Of a stretch of 7,273 nucleotides of DNA, positions 6,501 through 7,273 are shown one piece after another. Every line of letters begins with the position of its first letter. Positions within the stretch are counted from its first letter, which is position 1. The notes beneath the pieces were generated by a model. It made no database searches. It was not told where the DNA came from and was given only the letters and a program-made list of their open reading frames with translations. This DNA is from Rubrimonas sp036770645 (GTDB lineage: Bacteria > Pseudomonadota > Alphaproteobacteria > Rhodobacterales > Rhodobacteraceae). A program made the position numbers and the translations under genes. The DNA lies in assembly GCA_036770645.1 (NCBI GenBank), contig DAIPIU010000094.1, forward strand, positions 1 to 7,273, read 5' to 3'.

Positions 6501-7273
6501 TCAGGGCGGCGCTGCAAGCGCCGCATCGAGCGCCGCCAGGGCCTCCGCCCCGAGCGGGCTGCCGCGCAGCGCCACGGCATGCAGCGTGACCACGCGAAGC
6601 GCCCCGAGATCCTCGCGCACGGCGTCGGCCGCACCCAGCGCCCGGATCGCGGCGTCGGCGGCCCCGGCCTCGAGGATCGCCGTTCCCGCCTCGCCGGCCA
6701 TCAGCGCCGCGACGCAGGCGTCGGGACTGGCCTCGTGCCGCGCCGCGTCCGGCGTTACGGGGGCGAGCGCGGCCTGTGCGCAGGCGGGCCCGGCGGCGGG
6801 GGCGAGCGGGCGAAGTGTCACCACCGCCAGTTCGGCCAGCGGCGCGGACCAAAGCGCGTCGTCGCACAGGGCGCGGGAAGGCGGCGCCAGGCCGGGCGCG
6901 GCGCAATCGGGGCGCAGCCACGGCAGGCTGACGGCGAACAGTCCCTCGGACAGCAGTGGGTCGAGATGCGCCGCGCGATCCTCGATGCGGTCGAGCGGCA
7001 GGTTCGCCGCGGCGGCGGCGGCCGTGGCGCGCAGCAGCGCAACCTCGGGCGGCCCCAGCGGCGCGGCCGCCGCCACCACGCGCCCCCGCGCAGGGGCCGG
7101 GCGCGGCGGGGGCACGGAATCGGCGGGGACCGCGACCGCGGCCGGCCCCGCGTTCGCGGAGGTTGGCGCGGCTTCCGCATCGGGACGCTGCCCAGCGGAT
7201 GATGCCGCCGACGGAGCATCGGCCGCCTGCGCGGCAGGGGTGTCGGCCGCCTGCGCGGCAGGGGTGTCGGCCG
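6501..7273 (-). CDS. Solute-binding protein family 3-like protein, C-terminal part (5' end outside window)
   Basis: The frame is open to the right edge, giving 256 visible residues. The first ~60 are an Ala/Pro/Thr-rich linker with tandem AADTPAAQ units. Then comes a domain resembling family-3 periplasmic solute-binding proteins: LPLDRIEDRAAHLDPLLSEG, FAVSLPWLRPDC, ALCDDALWSAPLAELAVVTL, SPDACVAALMAGEAGTAILE, DLGALRVVTLHAVALR. The Cys positions (RPDC, LCDD, DAC) match the paired cysteines I recall in alphaproteobacterial members, so an exported protein is likely, although any signal peptide is outside the window. The typical domain contains a long lobe-2 segment with Gly/Arg-rich ligand residues; here it is Ala-rich and divergent. 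The protein stops at ALDAALAAPP, about 15-20 residues earlier than usual. A regulatory or sensing domain rather than a transporter subunit is possible. Starts inside the window (e.g. GTG 7115) are rejected because the same frame and composition continue upstream. Confidence 0.55.
   Translation of the reverse strand, partial: ADTPAAQAADTPAAQAADAPSAASSAGQRPDAEAAPTSANAGPAAVAVPADSVPPPRPAPARGRVVAAAAPLGPPEVALLRATAAAAAANLPLDRIEDRAAHLDPLLSEGLFAVSLPWLRPDCAAPGLAPPSRALCDDALWSAPLAELAVVTLRPLAPAAGPACAQAALAPVTPDAARHEASPDACVAALMAGEAGTAILEAGAADAAIRALGAADAVREDLGALRVVTLHAVALRGSPLGAEALAALDAALAAPP
7219..7273. repeat. 24-base in-frame tandem repeat (at least 2.3 copies, cut by window edge)
   Basis: Two identical 24-base units, 7219-7242 and 7243-7266, are followed by the first 7 bases of a third (7267-7273). 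Read on the minus strand each encodes 8 residues, AADTPAAQ, so changes in copy number keep the frame. It forms part of the Ala/Pro-rich linker of the solute-binding-like protein. The total copy number is unknown because the array runs off the window. Confidence 0.9.

Noticed and set aside
6485..6504. CTGAG / CTCAG inverted repeat at the stop of the solute-binding-like gene
   Set aside because: Only 5 paired bases with a 10-base loop and no T-run; not distinguishable from chance.

Overview
The window is very GC-rich (third codon positions almost all G or C in the real genes). Its gene content (Dxs, an alphaproteobacterial-type malonyl-CoA synthetase, a NadQ/NrtR-like regulator next to an HD hydrolase, a Cys-containing family-3 solute-binding protein) points to an alphaproteobacterium. 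It is most likely a high-GC member of the Rhodobacterales/Rhodobacteraceae. The genus cannot be read from the sequence.

Layout, left to right. (1) 1-1671, plus strand: the last 556 residues of 1-deoxy-D-xylulose-5-phosphate synthase (dxs), open at the left edge. (2) 1672-2530: an 859-base stretch without an intact gene. It starts, 4 bases after the dxs stop, with what looks like the first ~15 codons of an Mrr-type restriction gene that then degenerates (1676-1867). The rest (1868-2530) shows no convincing coding sequence, only one imperfect inverted repeat (1992-2021). (3) 2531-4054, plus: a complete malonyl-CoA/methylmalonyl-CoA synthetase (matB), with no malonyl-CoA decarboxylase or malonate transporter beside it. 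(4) 4055-4168: the gap between convergent genes, holding a strong GC hairpin. (5) 5709-4169, minus: a two-gene unit, an HD-domain phosphohydrolase (YfbR-like) overlapping by GTGA a degenerate-Nudix/winged-helix regulator that resembles NadQ/NrtR regulators of NAD metabolism. (6) 6315-5739, minus: an unrecognised gene that appears frameshifted, with an N-terminal hydrophobic segment, ending 29 bases before the HD gene. (7) 7273-6501, minus: the C-terminal part of an exported solute-binding-like protein behind an Ala/Pro-rich linker with a 24-base tandem repeat, open at the right edge.

The intact genes are mostly core metabolism: isoprenoid precursor supply, malonate activation, and probably NAD/nucleotide homeostasis. 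No new multi-gene system is evident. The points most worth a second look are the Mrr-like remnant behind dxs, the frameshifted gene upstream of the HD/NadQ-like pair, and the divergent, apparently shortened solute-binding protein with its repeat linker.
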